From JAJPXC01 sp964520525 (GTDB lineage: Bacteria > Bacteroidota > Bacteroidia > Bacteroidales > Muribaculaceae): a stretch of DNA of 64,000 bases. Positions 18,178 through 27,553 of the stretch are shown here, in pieces. The position numbers and the translations under genes were made by a program. The DNA lies in contig CAZFNR010000004.1 in assembly GCA_964520525.1 (NCBI GenBank), positions 1-64,000 of the forward strand, written 5' to 3'. Under the pieces are notes generated by a model. That model was not told where the DNA came from. It saw only the letters and a program-made list of their open reading frames with translations, and searched no databases. Within the stretch, counting starts at the first letter, position 1; each line of letters opens with the position of its first letter.

Positions 18178-18858
18178 ATGACTGTAAAAATCCACCATGA
18201 AGGAACAAACATACTTATAATCCTTCTGATAATACTCTTGGTAATCTTAGTCCCGGTGTGGATTTTCATCAAATCGATGTGGATTCCCGTCACTTTGACC
18301 GCCATTTTCGCGATTTTCTACCTGCTCGTGGTCAACTTTTTCCGTTCTCCGCGCCGTCATTTCCGCGGCAACCACGAGAATGTCGTGGTATCGTCGGCCG
18401 ACGGCAAAGTGGTGACCTGCGAGAAGACCTACGAACCGGAATACCTCAAGCGCGAAGTGATGCAGGTATCGGTATTCATGAGCGTGCTTAACGTCCACGC
18501 CAACTGGTACCCCGTCAACGGCGAAGTCGTGATGGCTAAGCACCACTCCGGACGTTTCATGGCGGCGTACCTGCCTAAATCGAGCGTCGAGAACGAGCGC
18601 TCGACCGTCGTGATACGCACACCCTCCGGGCAAGAAATCCTTGTCAGACAAGTGGCGGGCGCGATGGCGCGCCGCATCGTCACCTACGCGCGTCCCGGGA
18701 CGCAAGCGTCAATCGAGAGCCACATGGGATTCATAAAATTCGGCTCGCGCGTCGACATCTACCTCCCGCTCGACACAGATATATATGTCAAACTCGGCGA
18801 CAAAACAATCGGCGGCATAACCGAAATAGGTCGTCTAAACCCCACACCTGAAAAATGA
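18178..18858 (+). CDS. psd: Phosphatidylserine decarboxylase (type II-like proenzyme)
   Basis: A 226-residue proenzyme that decarboxylates phosphatidylserine to phosphatidylethanolamine. The N-terminus has two hydrophobic helices (about 9-32 and 35-55). The core has SSADGKVV (about 65-72), VSVFMSVLNVHANWYPV (about 100-116) with the conserved His, and FGSRVD (about 198-203), where self-cleavage before Ser creates the pyruvoyl cofactor. The length suits the short decarboxylase family of Bacteroidetes. Its stop overlaps the start of pssA by four bases (ATGA), so consecutive pathway enzymes are translationally coupled. Confidence 0.92.
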   Translation: MTVKIHHEGTNILIILLIILLVILVPVWIFIKSMWIPVTLTAIFAIFYLLVVNFFRSPRRHFRGNHENVVVSSADGKVVTCEKTYEPEYLKREVMQVSVFMSVLNVHANWYPVNGEVVMAKHHSGRFMAAYLPKSSVENERSTVVIRTPSGQEILVRQVAGAMARRIVTYARPGTQASIESHMGFIKFGSRVDIYLPLDTDIYVKLGDKTIGGITEIGRLNPTPEK

Positions 18859-19565
18859 AAAGAATAATCGGGATGATTCCCAACACCATAACCACACTCA
18901 ACCTCCTGTCGGGGTGCCTCGCCTGCATATTCGCGTTGAAGTTCGGATTTGAGCACTCACTCCATTATTTCCAGCTCGCAGTCATCATGATTGGATGCGC
19001 CACGGTGTTTGACTTCTGCGACGGGTTTGCCGCGCGGCTGCTCCACGCCTACTCCGCTTTAGGCAAAGAGCTTGACTCGCTCGCCGACATGGTGAGCTTC
19101 GGAGTTGCCCCGGGGCTTATGGTCTACAGCTTCCTCAGCGAGTACACCGAAGCCGGATGCATGGCATACCTCGCGCTGTTCATCCCCGCGATGGGAGCGT
19201 TGCGATTAGCCAAATTCAACATCGACGACCGGCAGACCACCGCGTTCATAGGGCTTCCGATACCCGCCAACGCAATCTTCTGGATTGGAGCCGTGAGCTG
19301 GGCCCTGGGATGCCTCATCACAGGCAGCACGCCACAGGCAGCCGTCTTCGTAATCTACCTCTGCATCATAATCGTACCACTGTTGATGGTTTCAGGACTG
19401 AGGATGTTCTCGCTGAAATTCAAGAACCTCGACTGGCGCGAAAACTTCCGACGCTACGCCATCATCGCCGCGGCGATTCTTTTCGTCGCGTTCTGCGGGC
19501 TGGCAGGCTTGGCATGGACAATAGTCCTCTACATAATCCTCTCCGCCCTGCTCCCGCAACGATAA
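18855..19565 (+). CDS. pssA: CDP-diacylglycerol--serine O-phosphatidyltransferase
   Basis: A 236-residue membrane enzyme that makes phosphatidylserine from CDP-diacylglycerol and serine, the substrate of the upstream decarboxylase. The CDP-alcohol phosphotransferase signature is complete across about residues 55-80: D-C-D-G-F-A-A-R, then S-A-L-G-K-E-L-D-S-L-A-D. Several transmembrane helices flank it. The start overlaps psd by four bases. After the stop there is a 78-base gap before the DUF4834 gene. Confidence 0.94.
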   Translation: MKRIIGMIPNTITTLNLLSGCLACIFALKFGFEHSLHYFQLAVIMIGCATVFDFCDGFAARLLHAYSALGKELDSLADMVSFGVAPGLMVYSFLSEYTEAGCMAYLALFIPAMGALRLAKFNIDDRQTTAFIGLPIPANAIFWIGAVSWALGCLITGSTPQAAVFVIYLCIIIVPLLMVSGLRMFSLKFKNLDWRENFRRYAIIAAAILFVAFCGLAGLAWTIVLYIILSALLPQR

Positions 19566-19643
19566 CCGCCGGCGACGCAGCCCCGCCCCGCAATCGGCAG
19601 GGTCAGCAATAAAAATCCGTCGAAAAGCGTTGTTATAATTGAT

Positions 19644-19979
19644 ATGTCACTATTCGGATTAATAATACTGATACTTTTCCTCTGGTTCGTGCTTAGACCC
19701 GTCCTCAGGTTCTTCATGACCGTCAAACGGCTACAGAACGAAGCGCGCCGGGCAACAGGGCAAGACCGTCACGACGAGTCAAAGCGGCACGAACGCAAAG
19801 CCGGCTGGACAACCCCCGCCGCCCGCCGCAAGAAATTTGGCACCGACATCGGAGAATACGTTGAATATGAAGAGGTTGCGGCCACTTCCACCCCTCCTGT
19901 GACAAAACAGGCCGAAAGCGGCGAACAGACCCGTGCCGAGAGCCAAATCGTTGATGTAGAATGGGAAGACATCAAATAA
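19644..19979 (+). CDS. DUF4834 small membrane protein
   Basis: A 111-residue protein with one N-terminal transmembrane helix (FGLIILILFLWFVLRPVLRFF, about 4-24) followed by a charged, probably disordered cytoplasmic tail. The LRPVLRFF helix end and the basic stretch after it match the Bacteroidetes DUF4834 family, whose function is unknown. It is followed 12 bases later by the DUF2461 gene, so the two are probably cotranscribed, possibly with psd-pssA. Confidence 0.75.
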   Translation: MSLFGLIILILFLWFVLRPVLRFFMTVKRLQNEARRATGQDRHDESKRHERKAGWTTPAARRKKFGTDIGEYVEYEEVAATSTPPVTKQAESGEQTRAESQIVDVEWEDIK

Positions 19980-19991
19980 CACCCCACCACG

Positions 19992-20684
19992 ATGAGCGAA
20001 TACTACATACCGCGCCTTTACCGATTTCTCCGCGAACTCGACGCGAACAACAACCGCGAATGGTTCTACGCCAACAAGGCCCGATATGAAGACCTGCGCG
20101 GCCATTGGCTCGAAGACCTCGAAAGGCTCATAGCCGCAACCGGCTCGTGGTACCCCGCGATAGCATCTCAGACCGCGAAGACAGCCGCCTACCGCATATA
20201 CCGCGACACGCGCTTCACACTGGACAAGACCCCTTACAAGACATACTTCTCAGCCGCACTGACACCGCGCGGGCGCACTGCCGTCATGGCCGGCTACTAC
20301 ATCCATATCGGGCCACAAGTCGACAGCAACTGCTTTGACAGCGGCATCTATGGCGGGCTATGGAACCCCGACGCCACGATGCTCAAAAAGATGCGACACG
20401 CGATTGTCGACAACATCGAGGAATGGGAGGAGATAGTCCATGACAAACTCATCGAGCGGCTCTACCCCGGATGGTGCGCCGACACCCTCAAGACAATCCC
20501 TAAAGGGTGGGACCGGAACCACCCCCTCGCCCCATATCTGCGATTGAAGTCATACGGCAAGTTTCGCCCCCTTGATGAACGGTTTTTCAGCGACCCCGAC
20601 TGGCCGTTACGCACGTCGGAACTCATGCGCCCCCTCAAGCCCCTGCTAAATTTCATCAATTTTAGCATTTCCGAACAGCTATGA
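19992..20684 (+). CDS. DUF2461 family protein
   Basis: A 230-residue cytoplasmic protein of the DUF2461 family (TIGR02453). Diagnostic blocks are LRELDANNNREWFYANKARY (about 13-32), AYRIYRDTRFTLDKTPYKTYF (about 67-87), and GYYIHIGPQ (about 98-106). The family is widespread, but no function is established. The length is as usual. It lies just upstream of pfkA, which appears to have its own promoter. Confidence 0.85.
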   Translation: MSEYYIPRLYRFLRELDANNNREWFYANKARYEDLRGHWLEDLERLIAATGSWYPAIASQTAKTAAYRIYRDTRFTLDKTPYKTYFSAALTPRGRTAVMAGYYIHIGPQVDSNCFDSGIYGGLWNPDATMLKKMRHAIVDNIEEWEEIVHDKLIERLYPGWCADTLKTIPKGWDRNHPLAPYLRLKSYGKFRPLDERFFSDPDWPLRTSELMRPLKPLLNFINFSISEQL

Positions 20685-20699
20685 GACACAACTAATTCG

Positions 20700-20707
20700 T
20701 ATATTTG
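20700..20707 (+). promoter_or_regulatory. -7 box (TATATTTG) upstream of pfkA
   Basis: Exact TAnnTTTG match 22 bases before the ATG at 20729. It overlaps an in-frame ATG at 20705, so the shorter reading frame is the likely product. Confidence 0.65.
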
Positions 20708-20728
20708 CAGATTAATAATCATCGCAAT

Positions 20729-21709
20729 ATGGCAGAAATCAAGTGTATAGGCATCCTCACCTCCGGAGGTGACGCCCCAGGAATGAACGCTGCGATACGC
20801 GCGGTAACGCGATCAGCGATTTTCAGCGGTTTCAAAGTTAAGGGCATCTACCGCGGCTACCGCGGCTTGATTACCGACGAAATCGTTGATTTTAAGACAC
20901 AAAACGTGTCAAATATCATACAGATGGGGGGTACAATCCTCAAGACCGCTCGCTGCAAAGAGTTTCAGACTCCCGAAGGGCGGCAGCTTGCCTACGACAT
21001 TTTAAAACGCCACGAGATAGACGCCTTGGTGGTCATCGGCGGCGACGGCTCCCTCTCAGGCGCGCGCGTCTTCGCCAACGAGTTCAACTTTCCCATCATC
21101 GGCCTCCCCGGCACCATCGACAACGACCTTTACGGCACCGACACCACCATCGGCTATGACACTGCGCTCAACACCATCATGCAATGTGTCGACAAAATCC
21201 GCGACACCGCCACCAGCCACGAACGCCTGTTCTTTATCGAAGTGATGGGACGCGACGCCGGATTCCTCGCCCTCAACGGCGCGATAGCCTCGGGAGCCGA
21301 AGCCGCTATCATTCCCGAAATCTCGACCGAAGTCGACCAGTTGGCCGAACTTATCGAGAACGGTTTCCGCAAAAGCAAAAACTCATCAATCGTCCTCGTC
21401 GCCGAAAGCCCCGTCACCGGAGGAGCGATGGCCTTAGCCGAGCGCGTAAAAAATGAATACCCGGCCTACGACGTGCGCGTCTCGATACTCGGACACCTGC
21501 AACGAGGCGGCTCGCCTACCGCCCACGACCGCATACTCGCGTCGCGCATGGGCGCCGCCGCCATCGACGCGCTGCTCGACGACCAGCGCAACGTCATGAT
21601 AGGAGTCAAAAACGACGAGATTGTCTATGTGCCTTTCACAAAGGCTATCAAAAACGACAAGCCAATCAACCGCGACCTCCTCAGCACCCTGCGCCGCCTT
21701 TCAATCTAA
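20729..21709 (+). CDS. pfkA: 6-phosphofructokinase
   Basis: A 326-residue ATP-type phosphofructokinase converting fructose 6-phosphate to fructose 1,6-bisphosphate. ATP-site GGDAPGMNAAIR (about 11-22), the GGDGS block (about 103-107), catalytic GTIDND (about 126-131, Asp128 type) and GYDTALNTI are intact, as is EVMGRDAGFLA (about 163-173). I start it at the ATG at 20729 (MAEIKCIGILTSGG) because the upstream ATG falls within the promoter. The Gly after GGDGS and the PFK-A length favour ATP rather than PPi as donor. Confidence 0.95.
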   Translation: MAEIKCIGILTSGGDAPGMNAAIRAVTRSAIFSGFKVKGIYRGYRGLITDEIVDFKTQNVSNIIQMGGTILKTARCKEFQTPEGRQLAYDILKRHEIDALVVIGGDGSLSGARVFANEFNFPIIGLPGTIDNDLYGTDTTIGYDTALNTIMQCVDKIRDTATSHERLFFIEVMGRDAGFLALNGAIASGAEAAIIPEISTEVDQLAELIENGFRKSKNSSIVLVAESPVTGGAMALAERVKNEYPAYDVRVSILGHLQRGGSPTAHDRILASRMGAAAIDALLDDQRNVMIGVKNDEIVYVPFTKAIKNDKPINRDLLSTLRRLSI

Positions 21710-21756
21710 CAAATAAACAACAATAACAATATCAATAACAATATCAACACACAATT

Positions 21757-22215
21757 ATGAGATACTACATCACGTACAACGGACAACAAGTAGGTCCCAT
21801 GACACGCGAGCAACTGCTGTCATACGGCCTTAACCCCAACTCCCAGGTGTGGGCCGAGGGAATGCCACAATGGGTGCCAGCCTATACAGTGCCCGAACTT
21901 ATGGAAATAATGCCCCCCGCGGCAGGCCAAACGCAGACCGCTCCGACCTACGGCCAACCTGAAGGTTGCTGCCCCGGTGTGTCGGGCAAGCGCATCGGCG
22001 CCGGGGTCCTCGCCATACTCCTTGGCAGCCTCGGCATACAATACTTCTATATCAACAAGATAGGCGGCGGCTTCCTGACGATACTTCTGTCGTTCGTGAC
22101 CTGCGGCCTATGGTCGGTGCTCATGTTGGTGCAGGGAATCCTCATGCTCACGATGACCGACCAGGAGTTTGACCGCAAATTCATCCACTCCAAAAACCTC
22201 CTTCCGCTATTCTGA
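21757..22215 (+). CDS. GYF-like plus TM2 domain membrane protein
   Basis: A 152-residue protein. Residues 1-50 are a GYF_2-type domain (YYITYNGQQVGPMTREQLLSYG, then VWAEGMPQWVPA), and residues 72-150 a TM2 domain with two transmembrane helices around GSLGIQYFYINKIGGGFLTI and a CGLW turn. A Cys-Cys-Pro linker joins them. GYF domains bind proline-rich peptides in other proteins; in this context the partner is unknown. A protein with the same N-terminal domain but a different membrane part is encoded at 37258-37800. Confidence 0.85.
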   Translation: MRYYITYNGQQVGPMTREQLLSYGLNPNSQVWAEGMPQWVPAYTVPELMEIMPPAAGQTQTAPTYGQPEGCCPGVSGKRIGAGVLAILLGSLGIQYFYINKIGGGFLTILLSFVTCGLWSVLMLVQGILMLTMTDQEFDRKFIHSKNLLPLF

Positions 22216-22265
22216 CACAGACTAATGCCATAAGTCTTTGACAGCCACACATTTCTTTGCACTGA

Positions 22266-25200
22266 ATGAAAAGGTACAACATTATTAACAACTCGCTGGG
22301 ATGGCTATGTTTCGTCATTTCCGCAGTTACTTATCTGCTCACGTTAGAGCCGACGGCAAGCTTCTGGGACTGCCCCGAGTTTATCTCACAAGGGTTTAAA
22401 CTTGAAGTGGGTCACCCGCCGGGCAACCCGATCTTCATGCTTGCCGCCCGCTTTTTCATTACCATCTTCGGTGGCGACGGGGCCGATGCCGCCCTCGCAG
22501 TCAACACCATGTCGGCACTGCTCAGCGCGGGAACCATCCTGCTGCTGTTTTGGACAATCACTCACTTAGTGAAGCGTCTGATTGTCAGCGATAGGGCCGA
22601 CAGTGTGAGCTTGTCGAAAATGCTCGTCATATTCGGGTCGGGGCTTTGCGGCGCATTGGCCTACACCTGGAGCGACACTTTCTGGTTTTCGGCTGTCGAA
22701 GGTGAGGTTTATGCCTTTTCATCGTTTTGCACAGCCTTGGTGTTCTGGCTCATTCTCAAGTGGGAGAACCGCGCCGACCTGCCCCACAGCGACCGCTATC
22801 TCATACTGATAGCCTATGTCATCGGCATCTCCATCGCCGTCCACCTGCTCAACCTGCTGTGCATTCCCGCGATAGTGCTGGTGATCTACTACCGCAAATT
22901 TAAAAACACCACCGCGACAGGTTCGCTTATAGCTTTGGCCTTATCAGCCGTAATCGTCGGACTGATTCTCTACGGTCTCGTCCCCGGATTTGTCGAGGTC
23001 GCGCAGTATTTTGAACTGTTGACGGTCAACACTTTCGGTTGGAGTTACAACTCGGGAGTGATACTCTATGCCGTGCTGCTAATCGCATCGTTCGCATGGT
23101 GTATCTCCGAACTGTACCGCCAAAAGAATCCGACAGCTATCAAATGCTCGTTCATCATCAGTGTGTTGCTTTCAGGCATACCGTTTATAGGCAACTCCAT
23201 GTGGATTCCGGTGCTTTTCGTGGCCGGCATGATAGTCTATTTCTTCAAATACTGCAAAAAGCTGCCAATCAGGATTTTGAACGTTTCGGCTATAAGCATA
23301 TTGGTGATGTTCATCGGATACTCGTCATATGCGTTGCTACTGATACGCTCCGATGCCAATCCCCCGATTAATCAAAATTCACCCGACAATGTCTTTGCCC
23401 TCGGCTCTTATCTCAACCGCGAGCAATACGGCGACCGACCGCTGTTCTACGGACAGACCTTCAACTCGGGTATCCTTTACAAGGTGACCCCCGACGGACA
23501 GCTTGACCCTATCGACCACGCTTCTAAACATTCATGGGCCAAGGTGGTCAAGACCTCTCCCGACCAGCCTGACCGCTATGTCGCCACCCCTCCCGCGCCC
23601 GACTACGAGATGACCCCGGGCTTGGATATGCTGTTCACCCGAATGTACAGCGGCAAACACCGCGCCGCCTACCTGTCATGGGCCAACATCACCGAGAGCG
23701 ACCTCCAACAGGTAGAAGTGCCGATGTATGTCGACGACAGCGGCGAAGCGATACGCACGGAATACCGCGCCAAGCCGACGTTCGCCCAAAACATGAAATT
23801 TTTCTTCTCCTACCAGCTCAATCATATGTATTGGCGTTACTTCCTGTGGAACTTCGCCGGCCGTCAGAACGACCTGCAGAGCCAGGGAGAACCCAACCGC
23901 GGCAACTGGATTTCAGGAATCCCCGTCATCGACAACTGGCGCCTCGGCGACCAGTCGCTGCTGCCCGATGAGTATGGCAAGGGTAACAAAGGTCACAATC
24001 TGTTCTATATGCTGCCGTTGCTGTTTGGCATCATCGGCCTGCTGTGGCAAGCGTTCCTGTCAAAGCGCGGCATAGAGCAATTCTGGGTTGTGTTCTTCCT
24101 GTTTTTCATGACGGGCATAGCCATTGTGCTCTACCTCAACCAGACCCCCCTCCAGCCCCGCGAGCGCGACTACGCATTCGCCGGGTCGTTCTACGCTTTT
24201 GCGATATGGATAGGGATGGGAGTGGCAGCGCTATGGAGCATAATGCGCCATCTCCTTGACAAACAGCGCAATCTGCCCGAATCGAAGCAGTCGACGATAT
24301 ATGCCGTTATAGCAGCCGCGCTCGGTATTGCGGTACCCCTTCAGATGGTATCGCAGACCTGGGACGACCATGACCGTTCGGGGCGTTACGCCGCCCGCGA
24401 TTTCGGCATGAACTACCTGTCGAGCGTGGGTCCCAACGGTATCATCTTCACCAACGGCGACAACGACACATTCCCGCTATGGTACGCACAGGAAGTAGAG
24501 GGATACCGCACCGACGTGCGCGTTGTCAACCTGTCATACCTGACCACCGACTGGTATGCCAACCAGCAGCGCATCCCCGCATATAAGGCACCGGCAATCA
24601 ACATAATCGCAAAACCGGAGCAATACGCCTACGATACCCGCCAGTTCTGCTACTTCCTCAATCCGTCGACCGAAGAGGTCGACGCCCGCGTAGCGTTGGC
24701 CGAGGCCTACAGTCACGAAGCCGACAACAACCGCTATGGACTGCCCGAGTTCAAGTACAGCAACGTCTACATCCCCGCCAATGCCGACGCGGCTGTCGAG
24801 TCGGGACTCATCACAGCCGAAGAACGCATGGCGGCGGAAGATGCCCTGCACCTTAACCTGCGGTCGCCCAACGCCACGATACAGGACGGCGGCCTCAACC
24901 TCAGCCAGATACTCTCGCTCGACATCGTCAGCTCAAGCATAGCCGACGGCTGGAAACGCCCGGTCTACTTCGCCATGACAGTCCCCGACAACTATTACAT
25001 GGACTTCAACAAGTATATGCTCAACACCGGGTTGGCCTATCAAATCACACCGTTCCTCAACGGTTCGGATAGCTCTTACGACATCCCCACCGACACCGAA
25101 CGTATGTATCGCAACGTCACAGAGAAGTTCCGTTGGGGCGGTATCGACAAAGTCAACGAGGGCAAAGACCTGTATCTCGACGAGACGGTGCGCCGCATGG

Positions 25201-25697
25201 TCGTCAGCCACCGCTCCGCGATGCTCTCATTGGCCACCGACCTCTACAACGAGGGCGTGACCCTCGAAGACGACCCCGTGCGCCCCGACTCGGCAGCTGC
25301 CAAATCGAAATACGCCAAATCACTTGAGATTCTGAAGCTGATGGAGGATAAACTGCCTGTCAAAGCGGTTCCATTCTCGCTCCAAGTCGGTCAGGAGGTA
25401 GGCAAACTCTACTCGATGCTCGGCGACGCCATCGGCGACAAAGCTGTCAGCGACAAAGGCCGCGCGATTATCGAAGCCGAAATCATGAGATACGCGCCCT
25501 TCCACGCATATTATCAGAGTTTGGTGCTTTCCGGCCGTTTCCAACTTCTGAGCCGCACCGACCGCTATGTCCCGACCTACCTGTTGCAGCTCATACAGAC
25601 CTATGCGCAGATTGGCGGAGATATCGACAAACTGTCGGAGAAACTCGATGAGATAAACTTCGACGTCGACGGGTTTAACCGGATGGTCAACAAATAA
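22266..25697 (+). CDS. DUF2723 (GT117-type) membrane glycosyltransferase
   Basis: An 1143-residue protein of the DUF2723 family, classed as GT117 and related to eukaryotic TMEM260, a protein O-mannosyltransferase. The N-terminal half has many transmembrane helices. The early loop LEPTASFWDCPEFISQ (about 26-41) with acidic residues and GHPPGNPIF is the family signature and likely active site. RERDYAFAGSFYAF (near 640) marks the end of the membrane part. The C-terminal half is soluble (GDNDTFPLWYAQEVEGYRTDVRVVN near 730) and TPR-like. I infer transfer of a lipid-linked sugar to an exported protein or glycan. No strong -7 box is visible; TTTCTTTG at 22252-22259 is a weak candidate. Confidence 0.85.
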   Translation: MKRYNIINNSLGWLCFVISAVTYLLTLEPTASFWDCPEFISQGFKLEVGHPPGNPIFMLAARFFITIFGGDGADAALAVNTMSALLSAGTILLLFWTITHLVKRLIVSDRADSVSLSKMLVIFGSGLCGALAYTWSDTFWFSAVEGEVYAFSSFCTALVFWLILKWENRADLPHSDRYLILIAYVIGISIAVHLLNLLCIPAIVLVIYYRKFKNTTATGSLIALALSAVIVGLILYGLVPGFVEVAQYFELLTVNTFGWSYNSGVILYAVLLIASFAWCISELYRQKNPTAIKCSFIISVLLSGIPFIGNSMWIPVLFVAGMIVYFFKYCKKLPIRILNVSAISILVMFIGYSSYALLLIRSDANPPINQNSPDNVFALGSYLNREQYGDRPLFYGQTFNSGILYKVTPDGQLDPIDHASKHSWAKVVKTSPDQPDRYVATPPAPDYEMTPGLDMLFTRMYSGKHRAAYLSWANITESDLQQVEVPMYVDDSGEAIRTEYRAKPTFAQNMKFFFSYQLNHMYWRYFLWNFAGRQNDLQSQGEPNRGNWISGIPVIDNWRLGDQSLLPDEYGKGNKGHNLFYMLPLLFGIIGLLWQAFLSKRGIEQFWVVFFLFFMTGIAIVLYLNQTPLQPRERDYAFAGSFYAFAIWIGMGVAALWSIMRHLLDKQRNLPESKQSTIYAVIAAALGIAVPLQMVSQTWDDHDRSGRYAARDFGMNYLSSVGPNGIIFTNGDNDTFPLWYAQEVEGYRTDVRVVNLSYLTTDWYANQQRIPAYKAPAINIIAKPEQYAYDTRQFCYFLNPSTEEVDARVALAEAYSHEADNNRYGLPEFKYSNVYIPANADAAVESGLITAEERMAAEDALHLNLRSPNATIQDGGLNLSQILSLDIVSSSIADGWKRPVYFAMTVPDNYYMDFNKYMLNTGLAYQITPFLNGSDSSYDIPTDTERMYRNVTEKFRWGGIDKVNEGKDLYLDETVRRMVVSHRSAMLSLATDLYNEGVTLEDDPVRPDSAAAKSKYAKSLEILKLMEDKLPVKAVPFSLQVGQEVGKLYSMLGDAIGDKAVSDKGRAIIEAEIMRYAPFHAYYQSLVLSGRFQLLSRTDRYVPTYLLQLIQTYAQIGGDIDKLSEKLDEINFDVDGFNRMVNK

Positions 25698-25724
25698 AAC
25701 GATTGTCAAACAGCAGGTTACGAC

Positions 25725-26357
25725 GTGTTCAGACTAAAACGACTCATCGAACGCCCACCGCTGCCATACCGCTTTCTGTTTCCGGAGGCGGTATGGCGCG
25801 TCAAGCGCAAAGAACGCCGCGTCGTCTTTCTGACGTTTGACGACGGCCCGATACCCGAAGTCACCCCTTGGGTGCTCGACCTGCTTGACCATTACGGCGT
25901 GAAAGCCACCTTCTTCATGGTCGGCGACAACGTGCGCCGCCACCCCGAGCTGCTCGAAGAGGTAAAACGCCGGGGCCACAGTTACGGCAACCACACAATG
26001 CACCATCTGCAGGGATTCAAAGTGACAACGTGGAACTATCTGCGCGACATAACCGAAGCCAACTCCCTGATTGACAGCCCGCTGTTCAGGCCGCCACACG
26101 GGCTGATGCGCTGGGGGCAGGCCAAAATCATAAAAGAGCGTTACAATTTAGTGATGTATGACCTCGTAACCCGCGACTACTCCAAGAAGGTCGACGGTCA
26201 AAGAGTGCTGGCCAACGTGAAACGCCTGGCCCGCAACGGCTCAATCATCGTGTTTCACGACTCGCTGAAAGCCGAGCGCAATCTGCGCGAAGCCCTGCCC
26301 AAAGCCATCGAATGGCTCAAAGAGGAAGGCTATGAATTTGAAGCTCTCACAATGTAG
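25725..26357 (+). CDS. Polysaccharide deacetylase family protein (NodB-like)
   Basis: A 210-residue carbohydrate esterase family 4 protein. Motif 1 TFDDGP (about 38-43), with the catalytic Asp and a metal Asp, motif 2 HSYGNHTMHH (about 86-95), with the two metal His residues, motif 3 RPPHG (about 124-128) and a late HDS motif (about 186-188) are present. No signal peptide is evident, though the short N-terminus may be only loosely membrane-associated. It would remove N- or O-acetyl groups from a glycan. The gene lies 27 bases after the DUF2723 gene and overlaps queG by 26 bases. Confidence 0.9.
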   Translation: MFRLKRLIERPPLPYRFLFPEAVWRVKRKERRVVFLTFDDGPIPEVTPWVLDLLDHYGVKATFFMVGDNVRRHPELLEEVKRRGHSYGNHTMHHLQGFKVTTWNYLRDITEANSLIDSPLFRPPHGLMRWGQAKIIKERYNLVMYDLVTRDYSKKVDGQRVLANVKRLARNGSIIVFHDSLKAERNLREALPKAIEWLKEEGYEFEALTM

Positions 26358-27267
26358 CGACCGGCTACGCGAAATCGCCGCCCGTCACGGCGTGGAGCAT
26401 CTCGGCATAGCCCGCTCCCGCGCAGTCGAGCACCAAGCCGCCGAACAATACCGCCGCTGGCTCGCCGAGGGGGGGCACGCCGCGATGGACTACTTGAACC
26501 GCTACGACGACCTGCGCGCCGACCCGCGGCTTCTGCTGCCCGGAGCCGCGTCAATCATCTGTTGCGCGGTCAACTATTACCACGACACCCCAAACGCGTC
26601 TGACGGCCCCGAAATAGCCCTCTACGCCCACGGCGACGACTACCACGAGGTTGTGCGCTCTATGCTTGAGGCTATCGCGGCTGAAATCAGGGAAATTTGG
26701 GGAGGTGAGACACGAGTGTGTGTCGACACCGCTCCCATCCGCGAACGCTATTGGGCGATGAAGTCGGGCCTCGGATTCATTGGGCGCAACAACCACCTCA
26801 TCATTCCCGGCCACGGCTCCTACTACTTCCTCGGTGAAATCATCACCACCACCCGGTTTGAGCCTGACTCGCCCATCAATGTCAATTGCGGCAGTTGCCG
26901 CCTGTGCATCGACGCCTGCCCCGGCCACGCACTGACCGACAACGGGCCTGTCGACGCTCGTCGCTGCCTGTCGTATCTCACCATCGAGCACCGCGGCCCC
27001 CTGCCCGAAGGCACCGACCTCGGCAACCACCTCTACGGCTGCGATGAATGCCAACGCGTGTGTCCCCACAACCGCCACGCGACACCCACCGCAATAAAGC
27101 GTCTGCAACCGCGCCGGCAAGTCGTGACCCTGACCGCCGACGATGTGGCTCAAATGACGCAACCGCAATTCTCGACGATATTCAGCCACTCGGCCATAAA
27201 GCGCACCAAACTCGCCGGCCTGCAACGCAACCTCGCCGCCATGTCGGGCGACGCCGACGACGAATAA
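26332..27267 (+). CDS. queG: Epoxyqueuosine reductase
   Basis: A 311-residue cobalamin- and iron-sulfur-dependent enzyme doing the last step of queuosine synthesis on tRNA wobble bases. The first cluster motif CGSCRLCIDACP (about 187-198) and the second CDECQRVCPHN (about 236-246) are both complete. Upstream blocks APIRERYWAMKSGLGFIGRN (about 138-157) fit the DUF1730 part. The C-terminal HEAT-like extension of longer homologues is absent, as in the short form. A run of seven G at 26469-26475 lies within the frame (Glu-Gly-Gly) and could be prone to slippage. The start overlaps the deacetylase gene by 26 bases. Confidence 0.93.
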   Translation: MNLKLSQCSDRLREIAARHGVEHLGIARSRAVEHQAAEQYRRWLAEGGHAAMDYLNRYDDLRADPRLLLPGAASIICCAVNYYHDTPNASDGPEIALYAHGDDYHEVVRSMLEAIAAEIREIWGGETRVCVDTAPIRERYWAMKSGLGFIGRNNHLIIPGHGSYYFLGEIITTTRFEPDSPINVNCGSCRLCIDACPGHALTDNGPVDARRCLSYLTIEHRGPLPEGTDLGNHLYGCDECQRVCPHNRHATPTAIKRLQPRRQVVTLTADDVAQMTQPQFSTIFSHSAIKRTKLAGLQRNLAAMSGDADDE

Positions 27268-27372
27268 GCGACTTCGCAGCCTCAAACGTTAGGAGCGGCT
27301 GATAGGATGATTGCACCCGCGATTTCCAGGCTCGGGCGAGTAGACTACAGACAGTTGATTATCAGGCATTTA

Positions 27373-27381
27373 CCCCCCCCC
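27373..27381 (+). repeat. C9 homopolymer tract upstream of a lipoprotein promoter
   Basis: Nine consecutive C residues about 45 bases upstream of the -7 box at 27426. Homopolymers like this vary in length by slippage, so promoter strength could change. The rest of 27268-27553 holds that promoter and a 7-bp inverted repeat (AGGTTCG 27478-27484 with CGAACCT 27516-27522) in the leader. Confidence 0.4.
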
Positions 27382-27425
27382 GCAAAAAGATTGAAATTTG
27401 TGCAAAAATTCAAAAAAAGTTTTAC

Positions 27426-27433
27426 TATTTTTG
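27426..27433 (+). promoter_or_regulatory. -7 box (TATTTTTG) of the duplicated lipoprotein gene
   Basis: Exact TAnnTTTG match 120 bases before the ATG, implying a leader of about 110 bases. The nearest upstream TTTG (27397-27400) is spaced 25 bases away, longer than ideal. Confidence 0.55.
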
Positions 27434-27553
27434 CAGGAACAAATACCGATTAAACCACATTAGCGACAGCTATAATAAGGTTCGGGACTGCCCGCTAATG
27501 ATAAGACTAATTTATCGAACCTGCTTAATTTAACACTTCAAAACATTTCAAAA

